The position numbers and the translations under genes are program-made. The notes under the pieces are model-generated. The model saw only the letters and a list, made by a program, of their open reading frames with translations. It was not told where the DNA came from and made no database searches. Positions 44,127 to 55,438 of a stretch of 64,000 nucleotides of DNA are shown one piece after another. The DNA is from Amycolatopsis palatopharyngis (GTDB lineage Bacteria; Actinomycetota; Actinomycetes; Mycobacteriales; Pseudonocardiaceae). How positions within the stretch are numbered: the stretch's first letter is position 1; each line of letters begins with the position of its first letter. The DNA lies in contig NZ_PQHZ01000010.1 of NCBI RefSeq assembly GCF_003385185.1, positions 1 through 64,000 of the forward strand, read 5' to 3'.

Positions 44127-44314
44127 CTCTTGCTCCTTGCCGATATCGGACTTGGAGTGCGGGAAATCGTCGAGTTCTAAACAAAACCCAACAGGTTCCA
44201 TCGCGTCAAGGGAAACTGCGACACGTTCCACCACACGGCGCAGCCGTGCATACCTAGCGCGAACTGCGTATGCGCAGCGTAGTCAGGACAGCAGGTAGAC
44301 AACATGCCGACGAT

Positions 44315-44333
44315 GTCAATGTTGAATATTGAC
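44315..44333. promoter_or_regulatory. AT-rich inverted repeat between the glycosidase genes
   Basis: GTCAAT (44315-44320) and ATTGAC (44328-44333) around GTTGAAT, in an AT-rich patch (about 44310-44365) of a 270-bp divergent gap. A possible operator controlling both glycosidases; the arms are short. Confidence 0.4.
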
Positions 44334-44396
44334 TTTTTCCGTTGGAAGTTGAATCTTAATGTGCGAGTCGTGCCCACCGTCTGAGACGAGGTCTCC

Positions 44397-46916
44397 ATGA
44401 GTCGGCAGCCGTTCAACCACGATCACCCCAGGCATTCTCGGACCGGACCGGCCGTCGGCCGTCGTCGGTTCCTGGGCGGACTGGCGCTGGCAGGCGGCGC
44501 CGCCCTGGTGTCCACGGGACTCCCGATGCCCGTGGCCGGAGCCGCGGAGGGTGGGATTCGCACGGCCACCGGCGGTCCCCGCCCCTCCCGTGGCGGCCAC
44601 TACGTGCCGAACGAGGCACCACTGCAACCGGTGCCCTTCCAGAAGCTCCCGCCCGGAGCGGTACGAGCGAGGGGCTGGCTTCGGCAGCAGCTCGACCTGC
44701 AGGTCAACGGTCTGAGCGGCCGCTACGACGAGGTGTCCGACTTCCTGGTCTACGAGACCAACGGCTGGGTCGACCCCGGCAAGTGGGCGTGGGAAGAACT
44801 GCCGTACTGGCTGCGCGGTCTCGGCGACCTCGGCTACGTGACCGGCGACCAGGACGTTCTCGCCAAGGCCGAGCGATGGATCCGGGGCATCATGGCCACG
44901 CAGGCCTCGGACGGCTGGTTCGGGCCGAACGGGTTGCGCACGTCGCTGGAAGGCGGCCCCGACTTCTGGCCGGGGATGCCCCTGCTCGGTGCCCTGAGAT
45001 CGTGGCACGAGTATTCCGGTGACGATGCCGTCCTGCCGTTCATGACGAAGTACTTCGCCTTCCAGAACAACCAGCCGCCCGAAGTGTTCAACCGCTCGTG
45101 GGGTGCGTTCCGCTGGGGCGACAACATCGACAGCGTCTACTGGCTCTACAACCGAACCGGGGACGGCTGGTTACTGGATCTGGCGACGAAGATGCACCAG
45201 GGCTCCGCCGACTACACGAGTGGCATCCCGAACTGGCACAACGTGAACCTCGCGCAGGGCTTCCGGGAGCCGCTGCAGTACGGACTGCTCGCCGGCGACG
45301 TCAAGTTCCGGAACGCCACCTACCGCAACTACGAGACCGTGATGGGGCGCTACGGCCAGTTCGCGGGTGGTGGGTTCGCGGGCGACGAGAACTGTCGTCC
45401 TGGCTTCGGTGATCCCCGCCAGGGGTTCGAGACGTGCGGCATCGTCGAGTTCATGCACAGCTTCCAGATGCTGACCCGGTTCACCGGCGACATCGGGTGG
45501 GCCGACCGGTGCGAGGAGCTGGCGTTCAACCTGTTGCCCGCGTCCTACGACGCGGAGCAGCGGGTGTTGCACTACGTCACGAGCGCCAACAGCATCCAGC
45601 TGGACGACGAACTCAAGCACGGCCAGTTCCAGAACGGCTTCCCGATGCAGGCCTACAAACCCGCGGTGCACGAGTACCGCTGTTGCCCGCACAACTACGG
45701 CATGGGCTGGCCGTACTTCACCGAGGAACTGTGGCTCGCGACCTCGGACGCGGGCCTTGCCGCCTCGATGTATTCCGCGTGCGACGTGCGCGCCCTCGTC
45801 GGCGACGGAACCGAGGTCGCGATCACCGAGGACACCGAGTATCCGTTCGACGACCTGGTGACCTTCACCGTGGCGACGTCCAAACCGGTGTCGTTCCCGC
45901 TATATCTCCGGATACCCGGATGGGCGGAAGACGCGACGATCCGGCTCGGCGGCGAGCCGTTGCCCGTGCGTACGAGCGCAGGTGACTGGGCCAAGGTGGA
46001 GCGCACGTGGCACGACGGCGACCGGCTGACCCTGCGGTTGCCGATGCGCACGTCCACGCGAAGGTGGAAGGACAACCACGACTCCGTTTCCGTGGACCGT
46101 GGCCCGCTGACGTACTCCCTGCGGATCGAGGAACGGGTGGAGCGATTCGCAGGCACGCCCGACTGGCCGGAACTGGCGATGTACCCCGAATCTCCGTGGA
46201 ACTACGGCCTCGTGCTGCCCGCCGACGGCCGCTTCGACGTCGTACAGCGCGCTGTGGAGGGTGGTGCGAATCCGTTCACCCATGAGGGCGCGCCGATTCA
46301 GTTGCGGGCGCGGGCCAAACGCATCGCGGAGTGGGAGGCCGACAGCGAGAACGTCGTCGGCCTGCTGCAGCCGAGCCCGGCCAGGTCGGCTGCCGAAATC
46401 GAGACGATCACGCTGATCCCGATGGGCGCGGCGCGACTGCGGATCACCTCGTTCCCGACGACCACACCGGGATCGGGCGGTCGGCAGTGGCGGCTGCTAC
46501 CGCATGCCGTCGCTTCGCACATCAACGGGAGCGACTCCTACGAGGCCCTGTACGACGGGCGCTCGCCTGCCAGTTCGGCCGACACGTCGATCCCGCGATT
46601 CACCTGGTGGGACCGCCGGGGTAGTACCGAGTGGGTGCAGCTGGACCTGCGGGAGCCGCGCGCGGTGTCGCAGGCCTCGGTCTACTGGTTCGACGACACC
46701 GGTTTCGGGCAGTGCCGGGTGCCGGAGTCGTGGCGGGTGCTGTGGCTCGACGGCGGCACGTGGCGGCCGGTGACCGGCGCGTCGACCTACGGCACCGACC
46801 CGGACCTGCTCCACACGGTCCGATTCGATCAGGTGCGGGCCCAGGTGCTGCGGGTCGAGGCCACCTTGCGGCCCGGCTTCTCCGGAGGCATCCTCCAGCT
46901 CGACTTCACCGCCTGA
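44397..46916 (+). CDS. Secreted GH127-type beta-L-arabinofuranosidase (DUF1680)
   Basis: 839 residues. Tat signal with GRRRFLGGLALAGG (Arg22-Arg24), exported folded. A large alpha/alpha-barrel follows (about 75-470) with the GH127 features: VFNRSWGAFRWGDNIDSVYWL, GFETCGIVEF (Glu and Cys) and EYRCCPHNYGMGWP, the paired Cys that with Glu form the zinc-thiolate site. Beta domains follow (FPLYLRIPGWAEDATIRLGG), then a C-terminal galactose-binding-like domain (about 690-838). The family releases L-arabinofuranose from arabinan or glycoproteins. It is divergent from the GH2 gene. Confidence 0.87.
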   Translation: MSRQPFNHDHPRHSRTGPAVGRRRFLGGLALAGGAALVSTGLPMPVAGAAEGGIRTATGGPRPSRGGHYVPNEAPLQPVPFQKLPPGAVRARGWLRQQLDLQVNGLSGRYDEVSDFLVYETNGWVDPGKWAWEELPYWLRGLGDLGYVTGDQDVLAKAERWIRGIMATQASDGWFGPNGLRTSLEGGPDFWPGMPLLGALRSWHEYSGDDAVLPFMTKYFAFQNNQPPEVFNRSWGAFRWGDNIDSVYWLYNRTGDGWLLDLATKMHQGSADYTSGIPNWHNVNLAQGFREPLQYGLLAGDVKFRNATYRNYETVMGRYGQFAGGGFAGDENCRPGFGDPRQGFETCGIVEFMHSFQMLTRFTGDIGWADRCEELAFNLLPASYDAEQRVLHYVTSANSIQLDDELKHGQFQNGFPMQAYKPAVHEYRCCPHNYGMGWPYFTEELWLATSDAGLAASMYSACDVRALVGDGTEVAITEDTEYPFDDLVTFTVATSKPVSFPLYLRIPGWAEDATIRLGGEPLPVRTSAGDWAKVERTWHDGDRLTLRLPMRTSTRRWKDNHDSVSVDRGPLTYSLRIEERVERFAGTPDWPELAMYPESPWNYGLVLPADGRFDVVQRAVEGGANPFTHEGAPIQLRARAKRIAEWEADSENVVGLLQPSPARSAAEIETITLIPMGAARLRITSFPTTTPGSGGRQWRLLPHAVASHINGSDSYEALYDGRSPASSADTSIPRFTWWDRRGSTEWVQLDLREPRAVSQASVYWFDDTGFGQCRVPESWRVLWLDGGTWRPVTGASTYGTDPDLLHTVRFDQVRAQVLRVEATLRPGFSGGILQLDFTA

Positions 46917-46938
46917 CAGCACGCGGCCCGGCCCCCAG

Positions 46939-46960
46939 CGCGCTTTCCCGGGAAAGTGCG
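46939..46960. repeat. TTTCCCGGGAAA palindrome, copy 4
   Basis: CGCGCTTTCCC / GGGAAAGTGCG, one G-T position in the arm. It begins 22 bases after the GH127 stop and pairs with copy 5. Confidence 0.75.
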
Positions 46961-46988
46961 GATTTCTGGGCGCTGGAGCTGGGCAGGG

Positions 46989-47014
46989 CTCGCACTTTCC
47001 CGGGAAAGTGCGAG
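46989..47014. repeat. TTTCCCGGGAAA palindrome, copy 5 (26-bp perfect)
   Basis: Perfect 26-bp palindrome with the shared core, 28 bases after copy 4, again as a pair between two same-strand genes. Confidence 0.8.
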
Positions 47015-47088
47015 AGGGGAGTTGGGGCGGTGCCAGGGTGCGATCTCCTGCCGAGCGGACGCCGACGGCGCCTGAGATGATCCCAGCG

Positions 47089-49905
47089 ATGAGTATCTCG
47101 GCCGATTCTGCTGTCCAGGTGGTTGCCGCGCTACGTGGGGCCGGTGTCACCGATATCGACGACTCGCGGCGCTGCCGGGCGGAGTACTCCGCCGACGCCT
47201 CGCTCTACCGAGTCGTGCCCTCGGTCGTGGTCTTCCCACGGGCCGCCGATGAGGTCGCAGCCGTGGTGGAGGTCTGCAGGTCGACGGGAATGCCGCTGAC
47301 CGCGAGGGGATCGGGGACGTCGATCGCCGGCAACGCGGTGGGGCCCGGCGTGGTCGTCGACTTCTCCCGGCACCTCGACCGGATACACCACATAGATCCG
47401 GAGACCGCGACGGCTGTTGTCGATCCGGGCGTGATCCTGGACGATCTGCAGCGCGCGGCCGCCCCGCACGGCCTTCGCTTCGGCCCCGATCCGTCCACCC
47501 ACAACCGCTGCACGATCGGCGGGATGATCGGTAACAACGCCTGTGGGTCCAGGGCCCTGGGCTACGGCCGCACCGCGGACAACGTGGTCGACCTCGACCT
47601 GGTGACGGGAACGGGCGAGAACCTGCACGCCGCCCGGGACCGCGATCCCAGCTCCTCACCGACGCTGACGGCGCTCGACGAGGTGGTGCGTTCGCGGCTG
47701 GGAGTTATCCGGACCGAGTTCGGCAGGTTCACCCGGCAGGTGTCCGGGTACTCGCTCGAGCATCTGCTGCCCGAACGCGGGTTCGACCTGGCGAAGACGC
47801 TGGTCGGTACCGAGGGGACACTGGGAGTGTTGCGCCAGGCCACCGTCCGCCTGGTCCGCGCTCCGACGACCACCGTCCTGGTGGTGCTCGGATACCCGGA
47901 CATGGCCGCCGCGGCCGATGCGGTGCCCGCTCTGTTGCCCTTCGACCCGGTCGCCATCGAGGGCCTGGACGCACGGATCGTGGACGTCGTGCGCCGGAAG
48001 AAGGGCGGAGCGGCGGTACCCGAGCTGCCCAGGGGCGCGGGCTGGCTGTTCGTGGAACTCGGTGGCGACGATGCCGCCGAGGTCGAAGCGCGGGCCGCCG
48101 CTGTGCTCGCCGCGGGCGGGGCCAACGACGGCCGTGTCGCCCGTGGCCCAGGTGAGGCGGCGGCGCTGTGGAAGATCCGTGAGGACGGTGCGGGGCTCGC
48201 CACCAGGGTGAACCCGGAGCGGCCCGGCCACGCGGGCTGGGAGGACGCCGCGGTACCACCGGAGCACCTCGGCGCGTATCTGCGGGAATTCGAGGCCCTG
48301 CTGGCCGAACACGGTCTCGCTGGTGTCCCTTATGGACATTTCGGGGACGGATGCGTGCACATTCGTATCGACTTCCCGCTCACCAAGCGGGAAGGCAGGT
48401 CGGTTTTCCACGGGTTTCTCGTCGAGGCGGCGAAACTCGTGGCAGGCTACGGCGGCTCGATGTCCGGAGAACACGGCGATGGTCGCGCCCGGGGCGAACT
48501 GCTGCCGTTGATGTATTCGGAGGCCGCACTGGAGGCCTTCGCCGCGGTCAAGGACGTCTTCGATCCCGGCGATGTGCTCAACCCCGGGATCATCGTCCGC
48601 CCGAGCCCGGCGGACGCGGACCTCCGCCTGCCGTCGGCGCGCCCGTTGCGAACCGGGCTCGGATTCGCCTACCACGCCGATGGTGGCGATTTCAGTACCG
48701 CGGTGCACCGGTGTACCGGGGTGGGGAAGTGCCGGGTGGCAACCGGATCCGGGGTGATGTGCCCTTCCTTCAGGGCGACAAGGGACGAGCGGGACTCCAC
48801 CCGAGGCCGGGCGCGGGTGTTGCAGGAACTGGCCAACGGATCCCTTGTGTCCGGCTGGCGCGCACCCGAGGTCCAGGACGTTCTCGATCTGTGCCTTTCC
48901 TGCAAGGCCTGCGCCTCGGAATGTCCCACCGGGGTGGACATGGCCACCTACAAGGCGGAGGCGCTGTACCAGCGTTATCGCCACCGGCCGCGTCCGGCGG
49001 CCCACTACTCACTGGGCTGGCTGCCTCGATGGGCCCGGCTGGCGTCCCGGATGCCCGGCCTGGTCAACAGTGCGATGTCCGGGCCGCTGGCCGCGCTCGG
49101 CAAGCGGATGGCGGGCGTCGACAGCCGCCGGACACTGCCCACGTTCACGAAACAGACGTTCCGGCAGTGGTTCTCCGACCATCCCAAGGCGTCCGGGGAG
49201 CCGGTCCTGCTCTGGGTGGACACCTTCACCGATCACTTCACCCCACAGGTCGGCGTCGCGGCCGTCACCGTACTGGAGGACGCCGGATTCTCGGTGTCCA
49301 TTCCGGACCAGAAGCTGTGCTGTGGGCTGACCTGGATCTCCACCGGGCAACTCGGCACCGCCCGCCGGATGCTTCGCCGTAGTGTCAACGCGCTCGCGGA
49401 CGCGGCCGAGGCAGGCACCCCCATCGTCGGTCTCGAGCCCTCCTGCGCCTCGGTTTTTCGTGGCGATGCGGCGGAACTGCTCGGTCCCGCCCCCGCCGTC
49501 ACCGCTGTCGAGGGAGCCGTCAGAACGCTCGCCGAGCTGCTCGGTGAGGTGCAGGGGTGGCAGCCACCTGATCTCGCCGGCACGAAGGCCGTCGCCCAAC
49601 CGCACTGCCATCAGCACGCGGTCATGGGCTTCGGCGCCGACCGGGCCCTACTGGACCGGGCCGGCGCCGAAGTCACGACGGTCGACGGCTGCTGTGGCCT
49701 CGCCGGCAACTTCGGCGCCGAGCGCGGCCACTACGACCTCAGCATCGCGGTGGCCGAGGACAATCTGCTGCCCGCGGTCCGCGCCGCGGACGAGACGGTC
49801 ACCGTGCTCACCGACGGGTTCTCCTGCCGGACCCAGCTCGAGCACCTGACCGAGCGCGACGGGATCCACCTGGCCGAACTGCTCGCCGCCCGGATCCGCC
49901 GCTGA
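47089..49905 (+). CDS. Fused FAD-binding oxidase and Fe-S oxidoreductase (GlcD-GlcF / D-lactate dehydrogenase type)
   Basis: 938 residues. N-terminal FAD_binding_4 domain (VVVFPRAADEVAAVVEVCRSTGMPLTARGSGTSIAGNAVG, THNRCTIGGMIGNNACGSRALGYGRTADNV) and GlcD-type C-terminal cap (VPYGHFGDGCVHIRIDFPL, SGEHGDGRARGELL). Then ferredoxin-like motifs CTGVGKCR and CLSCKACASECPTGVDMATYKAE, and two CCG domains (CCGLTWIS, CCGLAGNFGAE). Such fusions oxidise D-lactate, glycolate or D-2-hydroxyglutarate and pass electrons to the quinone pool. ATG 47089 was chosen; ATG 47077 is possible. Confidence 0.92.
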   Translation: MSISADSAVQVVAALRGAGVTDIDDSRRCRAEYSADASLYRVVPSVVVFPRAADEVAAVVEVCRSTGMPLTARGSGTSIAGNAVGPGVVVDFSRHLDRIHHIDPETATAVVDPGVILDDLQRAAAPHGLRFGPDPSTHNRCTIGGMIGNNACGSRALGYGRTADNVVDLDLVTGTGENLHAARDRDPSSSPTLTALDEVVRSRLGVIRTEFGRFTRQVSGYSLEHLLPERGFDLAKTLVGTEGTLGVLRQATVRLVRAPTTTVLVVLGYPDMAAAADAVPALLPFDPVAIEGLDARIVDVVRRKKGGAAVPELPRGAGWLFVELGGDDAAEVEARAAAVLAAGGANDGRVARGPGEAAALWKIREDGAGLATRVNPERPGHAGWEDAAVPPEHLGAYLREFEALLAEHGLAGVPYGHFGDGCVHIRIDFPLTKREGRSVFHGFLVEAAKLVAGYGGSMSGEHGDGRARGELLPLMYSEAALEAFAAVKDVFDPGDVLNPGIIVRPSPADADLRLPSARPLRTGLGFAYHADGGDFSTAVHRCTGVGKCRVATGSGVMCPSFRATRDERDSTRGRARVLQELANGSLVSGWRAPEVQDVLDLCLSCKACASECPTGVDMATYKAEALYQRYRHRPRPAAHYSLGWLPRWARLASRMPGLVNSAMSGPLAALGKRMAGVDSRRTLPTFTKQTFRQWFSDHPKASGEPVLLWVDTFTDHFTPQVGVAAVTVLEDAGFSVSIPDQKLCCGLTWISTGQLGTARRMLRRSVNALADAAEAGTPIVGLEPSCASVFRGDAAELLGPAPAVTAVEGAVRTLAELLGEVQGWQPPDLAGTKAVAQPHCHQHAVMGFGADRALLDRAGAEVTTVDGCCGLAGNFGAERGHYDLSIAVAEDNLLPAVRAADETVTVLTDGFSCRTQLEHLTERDGIHLAELLAARIRR

Positions 49906-49916
49906 GTTCGTACCGG

Positions 49917-51383
49917 CTACGCCGGAAGCTCCGGCCAGTCGAGGCTCAGGTACTGGGGCTCGGTGAACTCGTGCAGGCCTTCGTGGCTTCCTTCCCGGCC
50001 CAGCCCGCTCTGCTTGACCCCGCCGAAGGGGGCCGCGGGGTCGGAGACGATGCCGCGGTTGATCCCGACCATGCCCGCTTCGATCGACTCACCGAGCCGC
50101 ACGGCGTCCTGCAGGTTCCCGGCGAATACATAGGCCGCGAGGCCCATTTCGGAGTCGTTGACGAGCGTGAGCAGTTCGTCCCGGTTCTGCCAGGTGACGA
50201 TCGGTGCCACCGGGCCGAAGATCTCCTGCTGGACGATGTCGGCATCGGCAGGCACATCGGTGAGCACCGTGGGGGCGAAGAAGTATCCGTCCGTGTCGGC
50301 AGGGACGGCCGCGCTGGCCGCTGTCCGGGCTCCGCGCCGGATCGCGTCGTCGACCAGTGCGGTCACGTTCTTGACGGCTTCGGCGCTGATGAGCGGGCCG
50401 ACCTGGTTGTCCGGGTCGGCGGCGGCGCCGACGCGCAATGCCTCGACCTCCTTTCCGAACCGTGCCACGAACTCGTCCGCGATGTCGGCGTGGAGGTAGA
50501 AGCGGTTGGCGGCCGTGCAGGCCTGGCCGCCGCCGCGGAACTTCGCGACCATCGCGCCGGCGACAGCGGCGTCGAGGTCGGCGTCGGCGGTGACGATGAA
50601 CGGTGCGTTGCCGCCCAGTTCCATCGAGGCGTTGACCACGCGGTCCGCGGCCTGGCGCAGCAGCAGCCTGCCCACCCCGGTCGATCCGGTGAACGAGATC
50701 TTGCGGACGCGGGAATCCCCCATCCACGTGCTCACCACGCCCGCGGCGTCGGTCGTCGGCACCACGTTGACGACGCCTTCGGGAACACCTGCTTCGGCGA
50801 GCAGGCGGGTGATCGCGAGAGCCGTCAGTGGCGTCTCGGCCGCGGGCTTGAGCACGACCGTGCATCCGGCCGCGAGCGCGGGTGCGATCTTGCGGGTGGC
50901 CATGGCGGCAGGGAAGTTCCACGGGGTGACGAGGGCCGCGATGCCGACCGGGCGATAGGTCACCACGGTCCGGGCACCGCCGGCGGGCGACGGTCCGTAC
51001 CGGCCCTCGGTACGCACGGCTTCCTCGGCGTACCACCGGAAGAACTCGGCGGCGTAGGAGACCTCGCCGAGTGCGTCGGTCAATGACTTGCCGTTCTCGG
51101 CCGTGATCAGCGCGGCGAGGTCCGCGCGGTCGCGCAGCACCAGATCGTAGGCGCGCCGGAGTATCTCCGATCGCTGCCGGGCCGGAGTGCGGGCCCATGC
51201 GGAAGCGGCGGCCGCGGCCGCGTCCACCGCATCGGCGGCATCGGCTGGTCCACCGTTCGCTACCGTCGCGATCACCCGGGCGTTCGCCGGATCGCGCACG
51301 TCGAACAGCCCGGCGGCTCCGGTTGTCCACCGGCCGCCGACGTACAGGCCGGCGCTGGGCTCCAAGGTATCGATGAGCGACAT
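49917..51383 (-). CDS. NAD(P)-dependent succinate-semialdehyde dehydrogenase-like enzyme
   Basis: 488-residue aldehyde dehydrogenase. Cofactor-binding TPWNFPAAMATRKIAPALAAGCTVVLKPA, FTGSTGVGRLL, catalytic Glu in MELGGNAPF and nucleophile Cys in GGGQACTAANRFY. The C-terminus SGLGREGSHEGLHEFTEPQYLSLD is typical of GabD-type succinate-semialdehyde dehydrogenases. It likely completes degradation of GABA or a related omega-amino acid together with the aminotransferase at 52457. Divergent from the LysR gene. Confidence 0.87.
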   Translation of the reverse strand: MSLIDTLEPSAGLYVGGRWTTGAAGLFDVRDPANARVIATVANGGPADAADAVDAAAAAASAWARTPARQRSEILRRAYDLVLRDRADLAALITAENGKSLTDALGEVSYAAEFFRWYAEEAVRTEGRYGPSPAGGARTVVTYRPVGIAALVTPWNFPAAMATRKIAPALAAGCTVVLKPAAETPLTALAITRLLAEAGVPEGVVNVVPTTDAAGVVSTWMGDSRVRKISFTGSTGVGRLLLRQAADRVVNASMELGGNAPFIVTADADLDAAVAGAMVAKFRGGGQACTAANRFYLHADIADEFVARFGKEVEALRVGAAADPDNQVGPLISAEAVKNVTALVDDAIRRGARTAASAAVPADTDGYFFAPTVLTDVPADADIVQQEIFGPVAPIVTWQNRDELLTLVNDSEMGLAAYVFAGNLQDAVRLGESIEAGMVGINRGIVSDPAAPFGGVKQSGLGREGSHEGLHEFTEPQYLSLDWPELPA

Positions 51384-51540
51384 CGGTTGCCTTTCTTACG
51401 ACGGGGCTTGGCGAAGTGCCGTCTCAGCGGCGGCTGGGACGTTGCCGACGGGTCATTGGGTGCATCCTCACCGGAGGCAGGCCATGCCGTCCAGTGCGTA
51501 TTTTGCAAGGCTCCTAGTACTTTGCGGCATACTTGCTGGC

Positions 51541-52437
51541 ATGGAGCTTCGGACGCTGAGGTATTTCGTCGCGGTCGCCGAGTCTGGCTCGGTGAACGCC
51601 GCGGCCCAGGTCGTGCACGTGACCCAGCCGGCGTTGTCGCGGCAGCTTCGCCAGCTCGAGCGCGAGTTGCACGTCACGCTGTTCGATCGCGGCAGCGGCA
51701 GACTGGAACTGACGGCGGCCGGACGACAGTTCCTGCCGGTCGTCCGCGATCTCGTACGCCGAGCGGAATCGGTCCGCTCGGCCGCGGACGCTTTCGCGGC
51801 CGGCCGGCTCGTCCACCTCACCATCGCGGCTCCGACCACGACACTCACCGATGTCATCGCCCCGTTCCTGGCCACGTTCGTCTCCGCGGATCCGTTGCCC
51901 ACGGTGCGCGAGGCGAGCAAACCGGGGGCGTTGGACCTGCTGCGGCACGATGCGGACCTGGCGATCGTGACCAGGCCGCCGCCCACGTCGTGGAGCAGCC
52001 GGGCGCTCGCCGTCCTGCCGCTGTGGGCCTATGTGCCGCACGATCATCCATGGGCCACACGGGACTCGGTCGGCCTCGCCGAGCTGGCCGAGCAGCCTCT
52101 GGTGGTGCTCGATCCGTCCTTCCGGCCGCGGCAGCTCCTGCGGGAGGCGTTCGCCGCCGAAGGGCTCGGCGCGGCCGAGTACGTCGAATGCGGTAACGCG
52201 CAGGTCGCGCAGGCCCTGGCCGCGGCAGGCCGCGGTATCGCGGTCGTCTCCGACGACCCTCGATTCGGCCTGCGTGGCCTGCGGATCGACACCGCGCTCG
52301 GCTGCCTCCGGATCAAGCTCTACGCGGCCTGGGCGCCCGACCACCACGCCGCGCACGCACTGGCTGCGATGGCCGACCGGCTCCGCCTGTTCTGCGCGAG
52401 CCGGTACGGCAGCGAGGTGTTGCCGGAAGATCCGTGA
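51541..52437 (+). CDS. LysR-family transcriptional regulator
   Basis: 298 residues. N-terminal LysR HTH (MELRTLRYFVAVAESGSVNAAAQVVHVTQPALSRQLRQLERELHVTLFDR), then a two-lobed effector domain (LVHLTIAAPTTTLTDVIAPFLATF; HDADLAIVTRP; AQALAAAGRGIAVVSDDPRFGL). It likely activates the divergent semialdehyde dehydrogenase across about 155 bases. The effector is unknown, perhaps the semialdehyde or the amino acid. The ATG 51541 start gives the usual N-terminus; in-frame codons upstream are inside the dehydrogenase gene. Confidence 0.92.
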   Translation: MELRTLRYFVAVAESGSVNAAAQVVHVTQPALSRQLRQLERELHVTLFDRGSGRLELTAAGRQFLPVVRDLVRRAESVRSAADAFAAGRLVHLTIAAPTTTLTDVIAPFLATFVSADPLPTVREASKPGALDLLRHDADLAIVTRPPPTSWSSRALAVLPLWAYVPHDHPWATRDSVGLAELAEQPLVVLDPSFRPRQLLREAFAAEGLGAAEYVECGNAQVAQALAAAGRGIAVVSDDPRFGLRGLRIDTALGCLRIKLYAAWAPDHHAAHALAAMADRLRLFCASRYGSEVLPEDP

Positions 52438-52456
52438 TCGCCCGGCCAGGGCGACG

Positions 52457-53816
52457 TCAGCCGAGGGCCGCGCGGGCCTCGGTCAGTGCCTGATCGAGGA
52501 TGCCGATCCCGGCCCGAGCCTGCTCCGCCGTCGTTGTGAGCGGAGGTACGACGTGAATGCGGTTGGAGTTCGCGAAGGGCAGCAGACCGCGCCGTTGACA
52601 GGCCGCGACGATCGCGCTCATGGCCGGACTCGTCCCACCGTAGGGGGCCAGCGGTTCGCGCGAACCCTGGTCGGCGACCAGTTCGACAGCCCAGAACGCA
52701 CCTGTTCCGCGGACCTCGCCGATCCAGTCGTGCTGTTCCGCCAGCTCCCGCAGTCCCGGTCCGAACACATCCTCACCGAGGGCCGCCGCGTGTTCGACGA
52801 TGTGGTCGTCCTCCATCGCCCGGATCGTGGCGACGGCGGCGGCGCAGGCCAGCGGGTGACCCGAGTAGGTGAGCCCACCGGGATACGGCCGTTCGGCGAA
52901 GGTCGAGTAGATGGCCTCGTTGATGACGACACCGCCGAGCGGAACGTATCCGGAATTCACGCCCTTGGCGAAGGTGAGCAGATCCGGGACGACCGAGCCG
53001 CCCGAGTTGTCCGAGCCGTGCTCGACGGCGAACCACTTCCCGGCCCGGCCGAAGCCGGACATCACCTCGTCGGCGATGAAGACGATGCCGTACCGATCGC
53101 ACAGTTCCCGGACGCCCGCGAGATAGCCGGGTGGCGGAACCATGATTCCCGCGGTACCGGGGATCGACTCGAGCACGATGGCCGCGATCGTCGACGCACC
53201 CTCGAGCGTGATGACCTGTTCCAGGTGGGCCAGCGCGCGGCCGCACTCCTCCTCCTCGGTATCCGCGGAGAAGGCGCTGCGGTAGCGGAACGGGCCGAAG
53301 AAATGCACGACGCCTGCCGAACCGGTGTCATTGGCCCACCTGCGAGGATCGCCGGTGACGTTGACCGCGAGGTCGGTTCCGCCGTGGTACGAGCGATAGG
53401 TGGACAGCACCTTCGGGCGTCCGGTGTGCAGCCGGGCCATCCGGATGGCGTGTTCGTTGGCGTCCGCCCCGCCGTTGGTGAAGAAGACCCGGTTGAGGTC
53501 CCCGGGAGCGTGCTCGGCGATCAGCCGAGCGGCCTCGGACCGGGCCCCGTTGACGTGGCCAGGTGCCACGGTGCACAGCGTCGCCGCCTGCTCCTGGATC
53601 GCCCGGACGATGGCGGGGTGCTGATGCCCGAGGTTGGTGAACACCAACTGGGAGGTGAAGTCGAGCAGGCGGTTGCCCTCGCGGTCCCACACATAGGAGC
53701 CTTCGGCCTTGGTGATGACCATCGGGTCCAGCTTCGCCTGCGCCGACCAGGAGTGAAAGACATGCCGACGGTCGAGCTCGTAGGCCCTTTCGGCGTCGAA
53801 CGTGGCTGCGAAGTGC

Positions 53817-53824
<8 letters not shown>
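52457..53824 (-). CDS. Class III omega-aminotransferase (beta-alanine/GABA type)
   Basis: 455-residue PLP aminotransferase. HVFHSWSAQ at the N-terminus, NGGADANEHAIRMAR, SYHGGTDLAVNVTGDPRRW, IADEVMSGFGRAGKWFA (Asp to PLP nitrogen), and the PLP Lys in LLTFAKGVNSGYVPLGGVV. This set is typical of omega-amino acid:pyruvate transaminases. ATG 53824 overlaps the mmsA stop by 8 bases, so the product semialdehyde is probably passed to that dehydrogenase (beta-alanine to malonate semialdehyde to acetyl-CoA). Confidence 0.9.
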
Positions 53825-55340
<1,516 letters not shown>

Positions 55341-55404
55341 GGGCCCAAGCTAGCTCGACGGATCGCTATTACTTGCCGACACATCGTAGGATTTCGAGGA
55401 GACT

Positions 55405-55421
55405 GCCGACATTATGTCGGC
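55405..55421. promoter_or_regulatory. Probable PucR operator between mmsA and the regulator gene
   Basis: GCCGACATTATGTCGGC, arms GCCGACA/TGTCGGC around TTA. A third copy of the half-site GCCGACA lies at 55375-55381, 30 bases away, between the divergent starts. Confidence 0.75.
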
Positions 55422-55438
55422 GTCGAAAGGGGTGTGCC

